The position numbers and the translations under genes are program-made. A model generated the notes under the pieces. The model ran no database searches and was not told the DNA's origin. It worked only from the letters and a program-made list of their open reading frames with translations. From the NCBI GenBank assembly GCA_022448945.1, contig JAKVCV010000025.1, positions 1-48,472 on the forward strand: 48,472 bases of DNA, given 5' to 3'. This document shows positions 7,973 through 18,093 of the stretch, piece by piece. How positions within the stretch are numbered: the first letter of the stretch is position 1; the number at the start of each line of letters is the position of its first letter. Source of the DNA: Saprospiraceae bacterium. Lineage in GTDB: Bacteria; Bacteroidota; Bacteroidia; Chitinophagales; Saprospiraceae.

Positions 7973-9301
7973 TTAAAAAAATAATCTATAAATATCCATC
8001 CCATTAGCGTATAGTAATAAACTCAGTAAGAGTACAATTCCTACTACCTGAGCATATTCTAGTACTTTTTCACTGACAGGTCGACGGGCAACAATTTCAA
8101 ACATTAAAAACATAACGTGTCCACCATCCAAAGCTGGTATTGGTAATAGGTTCATAAAGCCTAAGATAAGAGATAAAATTGCTGTCATTTTCCAAAAATG
8201 TTCCCAATCCCATTCCGGAGGAAATAATTTACCAATAGATATAAATCCACCTAGGCTTTCAGATGCTTTTATACGTCCTGTAAACATTTGACCGAATGCT
8301 TTGATTTGAGTTGCTAAAAAATTGTAGCCTTTAGAAAACCCTGCAGGAAATGAGGCAAGGAAACCAAATTTATCCCTATCAAATTCAAAATAACGGTCCG
8401 GCCCATAAGGGGCAACTCCAATAAGTCCTTTTTCAGAAGTACGAATTGTTAAACTTTTTAATTCCTCATTACGATAAAAATCAATTATTACATCTTCATT
8501 TTTATGTTCAGATACAATCTTTTTAAAATCAGAAAAGAATGCAGAAGAAACTCCATTACAAGCAATTAATGAATCGCCAATTTGAAGGCCTGCTTCCTTC
8601 GCTGATGAATTTGTGCTAAATCCACCAACAACAAACGGTACTCGAGGAATCATTAAGGGCTCTTCACTTTTTCCAGGTATTTTAATGATTGAACTGTCGG
8701 GAACTATTATTGTTATTTCTTTATCATTACGAAGTAATTTGACATTGTAAACTTCATCAAATAACATTTTACTGATAAGAATCCCTGGGTTAAATTTTTC
8801 AAATTTCTCGTCACCTATAGATAAGATCTGATCACCATCCTTAAAACCCATTTCTTTTGCTAATTCACTGCAATAAATACCATATTCTACATTTTTGGAG
8901 GGCAGAAATTTTTCACCATAAGTCCATAAGAGCATAGCAAAAATGAAAAATCCTAAAAGTATGTTAACGGTAACACCACCCAACATAACAATTAAGCGTT
9001 GCCAGGCAGGTTTTGACCGAAATTCCCATGGTTGAGGCGGTTTAGCCATTGCTTCTTTATCCATGCTTTCATCTATCATACCAGCTATTTTTACATAACC
9101 ACCAAGAGGTAACCAACCTATTCCATATTCAGTTTCTCCTTTTTTTACTTTGTATATAGAAAACCAAGCATCAAAAAACAAATAGAATTTCTCAACTCTC
9201 ATTCCGAATTTCCTTGCTGTCCAAAAATGTCCAAGTTCATGAAGTGTTACTAATATGGATAAACTCAATAGGAGTTGCATAGCCATTATAAAATATTCCA
9301 T
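7973..9301 (-). CDS. rseP: RseP-type site-2 protease (M50), PDZ-containing inner-membrane zinc protease
   Basis: Membrane metalloprotease of 442 residues that cuts transmembrane segments, typically anti-sigma factors or leftover signal peptides. The zinc motif HELGH is at 21-25 inside the first membrane helix, and the third ligand lies in NLLPIPALDGG (Asp392). Two PDZ-like regions occupy about 125-300, with GFKDGDQILSIGDEKF in the first and GGFSTNSSAKEAGLQIGDSL in the second. Membrane segments lie at the N terminus, around 105-125, and in the last 80 residues. The length and tandem PDZ arrangement match family members in Bacteroidota. Its anti-sigma substrate is not encoded nearby. Confidence 0.93.
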   Translation of the reverse strand: MEYFIMAMQLLLSLSILVTLHELGHFWTARKFGMRVEKFYLFFDAWFSIYKVKKGETEYGIGWLPLGGYVKIAGMIDESMDKEAMAKPPQPWEFRSKPAWQRLIVMLGGVTVNILLGFFIFAMLLWTYGEKFLPSKNVEYGIYCSELAKEMGFKDGDQILSIGDEKFEKFNPGILISKMLFDEVYNVKLLRNDKEITIIVPDSSIIKIPGKSEEPLMIPRVPFVVGGFSTNSSAKEAGLQIGDSLIACNGVSSAFFSDFKKIVSEHKNEDVIIDFYRNEELKSLTIRTSEKGLIGVAPYGPDRYFEFDRDKFGFLASFPAGFSKGYNFLATQIKAFGQMFTGRIKASESLGGFISIGKLFPPEWDWEHFWKMTAILSLILGFMNLLPIPALDGGHVMFLMFEIVARRPVSEKVLEYAQVVGIVLLLSLLLYANGMDIYRLFF

Positions 9302-9590
9302 CCTTACTTTTTCGCTGTTATTTAGTTGAATTCAATTATAATATTCTTATAATTGATGTTTTTAATATTATATCTTATTTGATATTCTTTTCATATTCTG
9401 CAAAACTACAAAAAGTATTCAATTCTTATATAGTATTTTTTCATTAACTAGCGTAGAAACAAAAAACAATAAAATTATTTATTTTGCAGGGTATTGTATT
9501 GTACTAAAAGGTATATAACACAATTATTTTTAGTAATATTCTTTAATTTCATTTTTTTTATAATAAAAACGGGGATATAAAAATTTAAAT

Positions 9591-10190
9591 ATGTTTTACG
9601 AATTCAATGGATACAAACCAGTCGTTCATGAAAGTGCGTTTGTTCACCCTCAGGCGAATGTAACTGGTAATGTTATTATTGGTGCAAAAGTATATATTGG
9701 ACCAGGTGCAGTGTTAAGAGGGGACTGGGGTCAAATTATTATTGAAGACGGGTGTAATGTTCAGGAAAATTGTGTTGTTCATATTTTTCCAGGCAAAACT
9801 GTATTTCTCAGTGAAGGTGCGCATATTGGTCATGGAGCAATAATTCATGGTGCATCTGTCGGTAAAAATTCTTTGATTGGTATGAATGCTGTGTTAATGG
9901 ATGATGTTGAGATTGGAGAAAACTGTATTATAGGAGCTTTGTGTTTTGTTCCTGCAAACACTAAAATTCCTGATCAAAAATTGGTTGTTGGAAATCCAGC
10001 GAAAATAATAAAAGAAATTAGTTCTGAAATGGTGAACTGGAAAACGGAGGGCACTGCATTATACCAGCAACTTCCTGAGGAATGCAAAAATACACTTCGT
10101 ATTTGTGAACCACTTAAAGATATTCCTAAAGATTTAAAACCACAAAAATATTCTGATTATAAAACATGGCATGATTTAAAAGGCAAATGA
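9591..10190 (+). CDS. Hexapeptide-repeat protein, PaaY/gamma-carbonic-anhydrase-like
   Basis: A 199-residue left-handed beta-helix protein. Repeating hexapeptides run from FVHPQANVTGNVIIGAK to about residue 140, and the histidine-bearing segments CVVHIF and HIGHGAIIHG correspond to the metal site of gamma carbonic anhydrases. The extension after the helix (MVNWKTEGTALYQQLPEEC) matches PaaY and CaiE rather than the plain YrdA type; PaaY is a thioesterase linked to phenylacetate breakdown. No phenylacetate genes are present here, so the name should be read as family membership only. The gene stands alone between rseP and a response regulator. Confidence 0.85.
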   Translation: MFYEFNGYKPVVHESAFVHPQANVTGNVIIGAKVYIGPGAVLRGDWGQIIIEDGCNVQENCVVHIFPGKTVFLSEGAHIGHGAIIHGASVGKNSLIGMNAVLMDDVEIGENCIIGALCFVPANTKIPDQKLVVGNPAKIIKEISSEMVNWKTEGTALYQQLPEECKNTLRICEPLKDIPKDLKPQKYSDYKTWHDLKGK

Positions 10191-10265
10191 AAATTTGTTT
10201 TTTCTTTTTTGTGTATTAAATTGACAAAAAAATTCAACAAATTAGTTTAACTAAGAACCAAAGAC

Positions 10266-10296
10266 TTGACTATTGGATTAAAACCAATTATCTTAG
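10266..10296 (+). promoter_or_regulatory. Putative promoter for the response regulator gene
   Basis: TTG (10266-10268), 20 bp, then TATCTTAG (10289-10296), one base off TAnnTTTG. The predicted start near 10302 would give a leader of about 38 nt to the TTG initiation codon at 10340. Confidence 0.35.
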
Positions 10297-10339
10297 GTAT
10301 TATGATATTAGAAAACAATCATTAAAATAATTTCCAAGT

Positions 10340-10762
10340 TTGAATTTAAATAACCTTTTAATAGACGAGATAGTTCTCATAGATGATGATAATATTGTCA
10401 CTACCGTCAATAAGCATATTATTAGAAAAGTCATCCCTGACATTTCAATAAAATCATTTGAAAATGGAGAAGCTGGATTAGTTTATTTGATATCTGTTCA
10501 GGATCTTCTAAGAAAAACTTTAGTGTTTTTAGATCTTGATATGCCTATTATGGATGGTTTTAAATTTTTGAGTATTTATGAGAATGCTTTAGCATATCAA
10601 GATCATTCTTTTGTGATTTGTTTATTAACAAGTTCTGAAGATAAAAAAGACAAGATAAAAGCGCTCCAATATCCTAGTGTTTTAGAATTTGCGCAGAAAC
10701 CACTCAGTGAAAAGAAAATTAAAGGTATTTTAGAAAGAGCTGCAGCTGTATTAGCAAGGTAA
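10340..10762 (+). CDS. Single-domain response regulator (CheY-like receiver)
   Basis: A 140-residue receiver domain with no output domain. The acidic pocket Asp15-Asp17 (LIDDDN), phospho-acceptor Asp65 in FLDLDMPIMDG, the switch Thr97 in LLTSSE, and the invariant Lys120 in AQKPL are all present, so it should be phosphorylatable. No in-frame ATG precedes the first strand, and initiation at TTG (10340) is the best fit. No histidine kinase is adjacent; its partner must be elsewhere. Such stand-alone receivers act by binding a target protein or as phosphate relays in phosphorelays. Confidence 0.87.
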   Translation: MNLNNLLIDEIVLIDDDNIVTTVNKHIIRKVIPDISIKSFENGEAGLVYLISVQDLLRKTLVFLDLDMPIMDGFKFLSIYENALAYQDHSFVICLLTSSEDKKDKIKALQYPSVLEFAQKPLSEKKIKGILERAAAVLAR

Positions 10763-10998
10763 TATAAATTTCTCCATTAAAATATAGAATTGTTTTAATT
10801 CTTGGCTTATTTTAGTTTTATTTTTGAACTATCAATAGGTAAATCGGTTGAAAAAAGCATTAAAGTGTTACAGATCCCAGACTCTAGTTGTTGAGCAAAT
10901 CCCTGGTGTTTTGAGCTTTTAAATACTTGTAGATTTTTGTAGTTTGAGGTATTAATTTCGCTATTGCTTAAATCGATTTTTATATAATTTTAAATTTT

Positions 10999-13900
10999 AT
11001 GAAATATTCAATATTGTTTCTGTTATTATTTTGTATTACAAGTTGTTCCGATTTAGAGGAGGCAGAGATTACTGATTTTTCAGAGAATACTAAGACTGAT
11101 ACTTCACCGGGATTTTTATTCAGAGAAATTTCGAATTCCATAACTGGAATTAATTTTCAAAATACTATTGTTCAAACACATAATGTCAATATATTATCAT
11201 GGGAGTATTTATTTAATGGAGGAGGAATCGCGGTAGGTGATCTTAACAATGATGGGTTGCCAGATTTGGTTTTTACTGGTAATCAGGTTGAGAATAGAAT
11301 ATATATCAATAAGGGCGCTTTTAAGTTTGAAGATGTAACTAAAAAAGCAGGAATCAATATCCAAAATCCTGATGGAAAACCCTCATGGCATACAGGTGTA
11401 ACCATTGTAGACATTAATAATGATGGCTATTTAGACATTTATATTTGTCGTTCAGGGATAAAAAGTATTTATTCCAATTCAGAAAATTTATTGTTTATCA
11501 ATAACGGTGATATGACGTTTAGCGAACAAGCTAAAGACTATGGTATTAATGACGCTGCATATTCGAACTCTGCAACCTTTTTTGATTATGATAAGGATGG
11601 TGATTTAGATCTGTATGTAAATAATCATTTTGCAGATTTTAATAGAATTTCTTCAGTAGACAAAGTCAAGCAGTTAATGGCCTCTAACCCTCAATTATTA
11701 CAAGAAAACTCTTCACATTTTTATAAAAATGAAAATGGCAAATTTAAGGATGTAACAAAGCGTTTAGGAATGCTTAAATATGATTATGGACTAGGGGTTG
11801 TTGCTACAGATTTAAATAATGATGGCTGGACTGATTTGTATGTTTCTAATGATTATACCGAGCCAAACGTTATGTGGATAAATAATGGGGATGGTACGTT
11901 TTCAGATAAAATCAAAGATTACTTATCTCATGTAGCATATTTTTCGATGGGCTGTGACGTAAATGATTTTAATAATGATGGACATCCTGATATTATTGCT
12001 GTCGATATGGCTGCAAAAGATCATGTAATAGCGAAAACCTCGATGGCCTCTATGCAGACAGGGTATTTTAAACAAATGACATTACTTTATAATTATGTGC
12101 CTCAGTATATGTTTAACGAACTGCAATTAAATACTGGTAAAGGTTATTTTTCTGAAATTGCCCACCTATCTGGTACTGCTAAAACTGAATGGAGCTGGGC
12201 TCCTCTTTTTGCAGATCTGGACAACGATGGTTTTAAGGATCTGATAATTTCAAATGGGTATAAACAAAATTCTCTTGATAATGATTTTAGGGTAAAACTT
12301 AAAAATAGAAAACGACAATTGATGGGGAAAACTATTTCAAAAGAGGAGCGAATGTATTGGATTAGTCAGATACCTACCTATAAAGCAAGAAATCATTTTT
12401 TAAGGAATAAGGGCGAACTTTCATTTGAGGATATGCGTGATAAGTGGATTAAAAGCAAACCCAATCTTTCTAATGGGATGGTGTACGCTGATTTGGATCA
12501 GGATGGTGATTTAGATTTGGTATTCAATAATATTGATGATTATGCTTCAATTATAGAAAACACTACTAAGCATAAAAATTATTTACAGGTTGACCTTAAA
12601 AGTAAAAAGCAGTTGTTCGGTAGTCTACTTAATGCTAAAGTTATTGCTTATAAGGAAGATCAGATATTTTATCAGGAATTCACTTTGTCAAGAGGTTTTC
12701 AATCTTCTGTTGAACCATTAATACATTTTGGATTGGGTGATATTGATATTGTAGATAGTGTTGTTGTTAAATGGTTAAACGGCAAAAAGCAAAAGCTTAA
12801 AAATGTTAAATCAAATCAAAAAATAACACTTTATCTTGAAGATGCAGATATGTCTGCTAATGCACTAAAAACAAAAAATTTAATTCAGGACAGGTCAAAA
12901 CAAATGGGTGTGGATTATGCTTATTATAATACAAAATTTGATGATTTTAAAAAAGAAATACTCCTCCCTCATAAAATGTCAACTTTAGGAACCAACATTT
13001 CAGTAGGAGATGTTAACGGTGATGGATATGATGATTTTTATATTGGAGGTAATTTAAATCAGCCAGGTAGATTGTATGTACAGACTGCATCATCTACTTT
13101 TACACAAAAAAAGATAGCAGATTTCACAAAAGATAAAACTTTTGAGGATCTAGGTTCAATGTTTTTCGATGCTGATGGGGATGGAGATTTGGATCTATAT
13201 GTTGCAAGTGGTGGTGGCGGTGAAGTGGATAGGAGAGATGACTTATTACAAGATCGTTTGTATATTAATAATAGAGGTAATTTTAAAAGGCAAAACACTT
13301 TCCCTGTTATTAAATCTAGTACCAAAGCGATAGAGGCTTTTGATTGTGACAATGATGGTGATTTAGATTTATTTGTTGGAGGACGAAATGTTCCGGGACA
13401 TTATCCACAAAAACCTAAATCCTATTTTTTGGTTAACGATGGGAAAGGTAATTTTGAAGATAAAATAAGTCTTCTTGCACCACAACTTGAAAGAGGTGGA
13501 ATGATTACTGATATTTTAAAAATGGATTTTGATGGAGATGGTCTAATGGATTTTATTGTTTGTGGAGAATGGATGTCGGTTTCCTTTTACAGGCAGGAAA
13601 AGGGAGGTTTTAGGAATGTTACCGCAAAGGTTTCCGATCCTTTGAAATTTGGGTGGTGGCAATCACTATCTGCTTTTGATTATGACAATGATGGAGATCT
13701 TGATATTATTGCAGGAAATATTGGTGCAAACAACAAGTATCATCCTTCTAAACATAAATCTTTGAAAGTGTATTTTAGAGACTTTGATAAAAACGGTACG
13801 GAAGATATTTATTTAAGTGTTAATTACAAAGGTAGGGATGTTCCTGTTAGGGGGCGTGAATGTAGTAGTCAGCAAATGCCCTTTATTGCAGAAAAATATG

Positions 13901-14355
13901 CTACTTATGCACAATTTGCAAATGCGGGTATTACTGATATTTTAGGAATGCAGAATATTGATAGTTCCCTTGTATTGGAAGCTAAGGAATTTGGACATAC
14001 ACTATTTATTAATGAAAATAATACTTTCAAAGAAACTGAATATTTACCTCAACTTTCTCAGGTTTCACCCATTAGAAATTCAGTTTTTGTCGATTTAAAT
14101 AAGGATGGAAAGAAAGATATGCTTTCAGTTGGCAATTTTAAGGATACAGAAGTTGAAACAGCAGCATATGATGCAGGAACAGGTTATTGTGCTATTAATA
14201 TTGATGGTTCATTCCAAGCGCTTCCTCCCTATAAATCTGGTTTTCTGATAAAGGGTGAAACAAGAGATATTCAGTTGCTTAAATTAGCGAATGGAAAAAC
14301 AGTGGCTTTAGTAAGTAAATATGGAGAAAAAATGGAAGTTCTTTTGTTACCTTAG
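10999..14355 (+). CDS. CRTAC1-type FG-GAP/VCBS repeat lipoprotein with ASPIC/UnbV domain
   Basis: An 1118-residue surface or periplasmic lipoprotein. The signal peptide ends in the lipobox ITSC with Cys16. Many calcium-binding FG-GAP/VCBS repeats follow, recognised by D-x-NNDG-x-D-type loops (for example [50 protein letters not shown]), in two blocks of about 65-530 and 650-1090. Between them, around 555-635, is an ASPIC/UnbV domain ([15 protein letters not shown] then [11 protein letters not shown]). Relatives often sit with SusC/SusD glycan-uptake genes, but none is found here. The repeats probably fold as a beta-propeller; the ligand is unknown. Confidence 0.88.
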   Translation: MKYSILFLLLFCITSCSDLEEAEITDFSENTKTDTSPGFLFREISNSITGINFQNTIVQTHNVNILSWEYLFNGGGIAVGDLNNDGLPDLVFTGNQVENRIYINKGAFKFEDVTKKAGINIQNPDGKPSWHTGVTIVDINNDGYLDIYICRSGIKSIYSNSENLLFINNGDMTFSEQAKDYGINDAAYSNSATFFDYDKDGDLDLYVNNHFADFNRISSVDKVKQLMASNPQLLQENSSHFYKNENGKFKDVTKRLGMLKYDYGLGVVATDLNNDGWTDLYVSNDYTEPNVMWINNGDGTFSDKIKDYLSHVAYFSMGCDVNDFNNDGHPDIIAVDMAAKDHVIAKTSMASMQTGYFKQMTLLYNYVPQYMFNELQLNTGKGYFSEIAHLSGTAKTEWSWAPLFADLDNDGFKDLIISNGYKQNSLDNDFRVKLKNRKRQLMGKTISKEERMYWISQIPTYKARNHFLRNKGELSFEDMRDKWIKSKPNLSNGMVYADLDQDGDLDLVFNNIDDYASIIENTTKHKNYLQVDLKSKKQLFGSLLNAKVIAYKEDQIFYQEFTLSRGFQSSVEPLIHFGLGDIDIVDSVVVKWLNGKKQKLKNVKSNQKITLYLEDADMSANALKTKNLIQDRSKQMGVDYAYYNTKFDDFKKEILLPHKMSTLGTNISVGDVNGDGYDDFYIGGNLNQPGRLYVQTASSTFTQKKIADFTKDKTFEDLGSMFFDADGDGDLDLYVASGGGGEVDRRDDLLQDRLYINNRGNFKRQNTFPVIKSSTKAIEAFDCDNDGDLDLFVGGRNVPGHYPQKPKSYFLVNDGKGNFEDKISLLAPQLERGGMITDILKMDFDGDGLMDFIVCGEWMSVSFYRQEKGGFRNVTAKVSDPLKFGWWQSLSAFDYDNDGDLDIIAGNIGANNKYHPSKHKSLKVYFRDFDKNGTEDIYLSVNYKGRDVPVRGRECSSQQMPFIAEKYATYAQFANAGITDILGMQNIDSSLVLEAKEFGHTLFINENNTFKETEYLPQLSQVSPIRNSVFVDLNKDGKKDMLSVGNFKDTEVETAAYDAGTGYCAINIDGSFQALPPYKSGFLIKGETRDIQLLKLANGKTVALVSKYGEKMEVLLLP

Positions 14356-14439
14356 TATTAAAGATTTTCTATTCGAATAATTTGTTTACCTGTCTTTTTT
14401 GCTATTATAAATTTAATTCTTAATGCCGACTAATTTAAA

Positions 14440-14994
14440 ATGAATAACTATTCAAAAGATCAAATAATCAGGCAGACCAAAAATTGGTTGGAAAGAGTAG
14501 TTGTGGCGTTTAATTTTTGCCCATTTGCGAAGAAGGAATTATTAATTGAAAGCATATATTATTTAGTTGAAGAATCCACAGATCTGGAGGAATGTTTAAA
14601 ATCATTGTTTAATGAATTTATGCGTCTAGATGAAAATGTTCATATTGAAACATCTTTGTTAATATTTAGTAATAATTTTGAAAGTTTTGACGATTTTTTG
14701 AATCTCGTTGATATGTGTAATAGTTTTCTTGAACTACAAGGGTATGAAGGTATTTATCAATTAGCAACTTTTCATCCTCAATATTGTTTTGCTGATAATT
14801 CAGTTAATGATCCTGCAAATTTTACGAATCGTTCACCCTATCCTACAATACATATAATTCGGGAAGCTAGTATAGAAAAAGCTTTAGAGCATTATCATGA
14901 TCCTGAATCAATTCCTAAACGGAATATCATTGTTGCTAGGGAGAAGGGTTTTAAGGCATTGCAAACTATTTTAACCAATTGTTTTAAAATATAA
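14440..14994 (+). CDS. DUF1415 family protein
   Basis: A 184-residue cytoplasmic protein matching the DUF1415 family by its conserved blocks: NWLERVVVAFNFCPFAK near the N terminus, the FDDFLNLVD segment, QLATFHPQYCFAD and NRSPYPTIHIIREAS in the second half. The family's function is unknown to me. It lies 85 bp after the FG-GAP lipoprotein gene and 70 bp before bshC. The bshC promoter appears to overlap its last codons, so bshC can be expressed independently of it. Confidence 0.85.
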   Translation: MNNYSKDQIIRQTKNWLERVVVAFNFCPFAKKELLIESIYYLVEESTDLEECLKSLFNEFMRLDENVHIETSLLIFSNNFESFDDFLNLVDMCNSFLELQGYEGIYQLATFHPQYCFADNSVNDPANFTNRSPYPTIHIIREASIEKALEHYHDPESIPKRNIIVAREKGFKALQTILTNCFKI

Positions 14995-15008
14995 ATGTTT
15001 TATCTTCG
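14979..15008 (+). promoter_or_regulatory. Putative promoter for bshC
   Basis: TTG (14979-14981), exactly 19 bp, then TATCTTCG (15001-15008), one base off TAnnTTTG. The -33 element is inside the end of the DUF1415 gene. Start predicted near 15015, leader about 50 nt. Confidence 0.45.
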
Positions 15009-15064
15009 AATGTGTATCAACTATGGAATAAAAGGTACACTATTTTTTAAGTTTAATTTGGTTT

Positions 15065-16654
15065 ATGAATGTAACAAAACTATCATATGATATAATCTCA
15101 CAGCTTTCAAAGACAGATAAAGCCTATGTCTCAGGTGATCCTCAATTAAGAGAATTTTATCAATATGATTGTGATATCGAACAGTTTCAACAGGTAATAA
15201 AGCATAAGGTTTTTAGTGATCAGCAACGCAAAGTCCTTGCAGATGAAATAGAGTCACAATATAAAGATATTGATGCGAGTGTATCGACTATAGAAAATAT
15301 TAGTAAACTAAGACAAAATAATTGTTATACAATAATTACGGCACATCAACCTAATCTTTTTACTGGCCCACTATATTTAATATACAAGATTTTTAGCGTA
15401 ATAAATTTAGTTGAAGTTTTGAATAAAAGATATCCAGAAAATAAGTTTGTTCCAATATTTTGTTCTGGAGCAGAGGACCACGATTTTGAGGAGGTAAATT
15501 TTTTGAATTTATTTGGCAATAAAATAGTTTGGGAAGATAAACAGGGAGGTTCTGTTGCGCAGTATAATGTTGATACATTGGCTGCAGTTATTGATGAAGT
15601 TGAAGACATTCTAGGAAAAGGAGAACATGCAGTATTGCTATCAGAAAAGTTAAAGGAATTTTATATTAATGCAAGTAATTATTCCCTTGGTGTGATGCGC
15701 TTTTTGAATTGGATTTTCAAGGATTATGGTCTGATCATTGCAAATACTAATTCAAAGGTATTTAAGGAACAAATGATCCCTGTTTTTCGTGATGAATTAT
15801 TGAATCAAACGTCAAAAAATATTGTTGAAAACACTTCGCAAAAAATAATGACCCTTGGCTTTAAAAAGCAAGCCAATTCTAGAGATATTAATTTATTTTA
15901 TTTAAGTCCTAATAAACGAACTAGAATTGTAAAAGAAAACAATGAATACAGGGTGCTAGATACCGATCTGGTATTTACAGCTCAACAAATAATCGAAGAA
16001 CTAAAACTAAAGCCACAGAACTTTAGTCCTAATGTAATTTTACGACCTTTGTTTCAGGAAACAATTTTCCCAAATCTTGCTTATATTGGGGGAGGAGGAG
16101 AGTTAGCCTATTGGTTAGAAAGAAAAGCTCAATTTCAAAATTATAATATCCCTTTTCCAATGCTCATTCGTCGATGTTCAGTTTTATGGATTGATAAAAA
16201 TTCATCTGATCGTATGATGAAACTTGGAGTTGCAATAAAGGATATATTTTCAGATGCTGAAGAAATAATAAAGCATTATATAAAAAACAATGCAAAACAG
16301 ACTTTATCATTAAATAAAGAAAAAGAGGCATTAATGGAAGTTTATGAGCAAATTATGTTAAAAGCTACGAAGATTGATTCTTCTCTTGATAAAATTGTCT
16401 TAGCACAGCAAGTTCAATTATTAAAAACTATTGAAAAATTTGAACATCGTTTATTACGTGCAGAGAAGAAAAAGAATGAAACAACAATCGCTCAAATTAG
16501 GCGTTTGAAAGAAAAGTTGTTTCCTAATAATTCTTTACAGGAAAGACATGATAATTTTTTAGCTTATTATTGTCGTTATGGCAATTTGTTTTTGGATATC
16601 CTCAAGCAGAATTTATATCCATTGGAGAAAAAGTTTATCGTATTTAGTGATTAA
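15065..16654 (+). CDS. bshC: Bacillithiol biosynthesis cysteine-adding enzyme BshC
   Basis: Last enzyme of bacillithiol synthesis, proposed to add cysteine to glucosaminyl-malate. The 529-residue length is typical. Recognisable blocks are ITAHQPNLFTGPLYLIYK (about 95-112), IFCSGAEDHDFEEVN (about 135-150), LRPLFQETIFPNLAYIGGGGELAYW (spanning about 325-350) and a long C-terminal coiled coil (about 420-490) rich in Lys and Glu. BshC is widespread in Bacteroidota. The bshA and bshB genes are not in the window. It is a stand-alone gene with its own likely promoter. Confidence 0.92.
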   Translation: MNVTKLSYDIISQLSKTDKAYVSGDPQLREFYQYDCDIEQFQQVIKHKVFSDQQRKVLADEIESQYKDIDASVSTIENISKLRQNNCYTIITAHQPNLFTGPLYLIYKIFSVINLVEVLNKRYPENKFVPIFCSGAEDHDFEEVNFLNLFGNKIVWEDKQGGSVAQYNVDTLAAVIDEVEDILGKGEHAVLLSEKLKEFYINASNYSLGVMRFLNWIFKDYGLIIANTNSKVFKEQMIPVFRDELLNQTSKNIVENTSQKIMTLGFKKQANSRDINLFYLSPNKRTRIVKENNEYRVLDTDLVFTAQQIIEELKLKPQNFSPNVILRPLFQETIFPNLAYIGGGGELAYWLERKAQFQNYNIPFPMLIRRCSVLWIDKNSSDRMMKLGVAIKDIFSDAEEIIKHYIKNNAKQTLSLNKEKEALMEVYEQIMLKATKIDSSLDKIVLAQQVQLLKTIEKFEHRLLRAEKKKNETTIAQIRRLKEKLFPNNSLQERHDNFLAYYCRYGNLFLDILKQNLYPLEKKFIVFSD

Positions 16655-16706
16655 AGGTTCTTTCTATTTTGGCAATCCTTAAAATATTAGCGTTATTTAG
16701 GGTGTT

Positions 16707-16714
16707 TATTTTTG
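16707..16714 (+). promoter_or_regulatory. Putative -7 element TATTTTTG before the 16738 gene
   Basis: Exact match to TAnnTTTG, 23 bp before the start codon. A TTA lies 17 bp upstream in place of TTG, so support is limited. Confidence 0.3.
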
Positions 16715-16737
16715 TATTGATTCTTTAATCCTATTTA

Positions 16738-17682
16738 ATGATGTATTCACCCAAAAAATTCCCAAGCTGTATTTTTTTATTTTTATTTCTGTTTAATTAT
16801 GCGCTTCATGGACAACAAATGCGTTTTGTAGGAAATTACCCTCTTGCTGTTCCATCTGATAATATAGACGATATAAAGGTAGAATTCGTTCATACACTTA
16901 CTGCGATGTTAGGAGGTTCTCGCATTGCATTGATGAAAACAACAGCGTCAAAAAACAACAAGGATAATGTTTTTACTAAAGACGATTATAGAAAAAGTCT
17001 TGGAGATATGAATGCGTATTTATATGAATTGACTGAAAAGCTGGGAATAGAAAAAGAAAAGCTATTGAATAAGATAGGGAAAGCCTTTGAATCCCATAAA
17101 TATGAAATTGCTATTAAACATCTTATAGACCTCGGTGCAAAAGATGGTGCTGAATCTGAATCTGTTTTTTTTATATGGAATGCGTATATTTCAGATATAC
17201 GTGAAAACACCCCATGGACTAAACCTGAAAATATTGCGATTACAAAGTTTTACAGGGATATTCTTCAATACGTTAGTTTAAATTTTGAAAGACCTTTTGA
17301 ACTTGATGCTGCTCAGGGTGAAATATTGGCTGATGCAGCACAGGCATTAAGCAATTGTCTGGAATTTCCCCAAAAGATTTCTTGGAAAGGAGAACCACAA
17401 ATATCGATGACTGCCGGGGATGAATTAAGGAGATTGGCAAGTAATGTTGCCTATTATAATTGGCGAATACACGATAAAGAATTAGGGAAAAGTGCAGCAG
17501 ATATCAGTGTGGAAGCTGTAAGGCATTTACATAAGGCTTTATATGATATAGTAAGATCTAAACTGAGCAATAAAGAAGATTGGGATTCAGATCCAGCACA
17601 TGCAGATAATTTGCTATTATTATTTGAAGATACTAAAAAACATGGTTGGTATGTTAATGGTAATAGAGCACAAAAAAGATAG
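16738..17682 (+). CDS. Secreted protein of unknown function (314 aa)
   Basis: Not recognised. Residues 1-26 form a signal peptide (hydrophobic IFLFLFLFNYALHGQ), so the protein is exported. The mature part is mainly helical with segments such as EKLGIEKEKLLNKIGKAF and AADISVEAVRHLHKALYDI, and has conserved-looking Trp-rich stretches (KISWKGEPQ, YYNWRIHDKE). There is no lipobox cysteine and no T9SS sorting tail, so a periplasmic location is likely. ATG codons at 16738 and 16741 are both possible starts. It is followed after 39 bp by another small secreted protein and then an aminotransferase, all on the plus strand, probably one operon. Confidence 0.7.
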   Translation: MMYSPKKFPSCIFLFLFLFNYALHGQQMRFVGNYPLAVPSDNIDDIKVEFVHTLTAMLGGSRIALMKTTASKNNKDNVFTKDDYRKSLGDMNAYLYELTEKLGIEKEKLLNKIGKAFESHKYEIAIKHLIDLGAKDGAESESVFFIWNAYISDIRENTPWTKPENIAITKFYRDILQYVSLNFERPFELDAAQGEILADAAQALSNCLEFPQKISWKGEPQISMTAGDELRRLASNVAYYNWRIHDKELGKSAADISVEAVRHLHKALYDIVRSKLSNKEDWDSDPAHADNLLLLFEDTKKHGWYVNGNRAQKR

Positions 17683-17721
17683 AAGTTGTAACTAATTATT
17701 AAATAAAAACAATAAAATATA

Positions 17722-18090
17722 ATGAAATTCTTAACAATTCTTGTAATAGCTTTTACTTTGGAAACATATTCTTCATATGCTCAAGATCATATGTCGGTAT
17801 ATAAAGAAGCTCAGGATATTGCTATGAAATTGGATAGAGTTAGTGGAAAAATGGAGTTGATTAATATTAAAAAAAATATAGTTATAACTAAACAATATGA
17901 AATTGATTATTTAGAATTAGATATTTATGATGCACAAGGTGATTATGCTGGATCTTTAGAATTAAATGGATATCTAATTCCTAAAAATGAAGTGGACAGA
18001 TCAGAAAAAGTTAAAATATCCAACTTTCGTTTCAGAAATGTAGAAACAGGTGAGTTGTTAATGTTAATTAATGTAGATTTTATTTTATAG
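17722..18090 (+). CDS. Small secreted protein of unknown function (122 aa)
   Basis: Not recognised. A signal peptide of about 20 residues ends SSYAQ. The mature protein of about 100 residues is predicted to be largely beta-strand (IVITKQYEIDYLELDIYDAQGDYAGSLELNGYLIP written here only as an extended hydrophobic/polar alternation) with no cysteine and no sorting tail. It follows the 314-residue secreted protein by 39 bp and precedes the aminotransferase by 3 bp in the same reading frame, separated from it by a single TAG stop, so translational coupling is likely. Confidence 0.65.
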   Translation: MKFLTILVIAFTLETYSSYAQDHMSVYKEAQDIAMKLDRVSGKMELINIKKNIVITKQYEIDYLELDIYDAQGDYAGSLELNGYLIPKNEVDRSEKVKISNFRFRNVETGELLMLINVDFIL

Positions 18091-18093
18091 AAA

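Noticed and set aside
13059-13352. Minus-strand open frame within the FG-GAP lipoprotein gene
   Set aside because: Shadow of the repetitive Asp/Gly codons of the sense strand; the sense protein is continuous through it.
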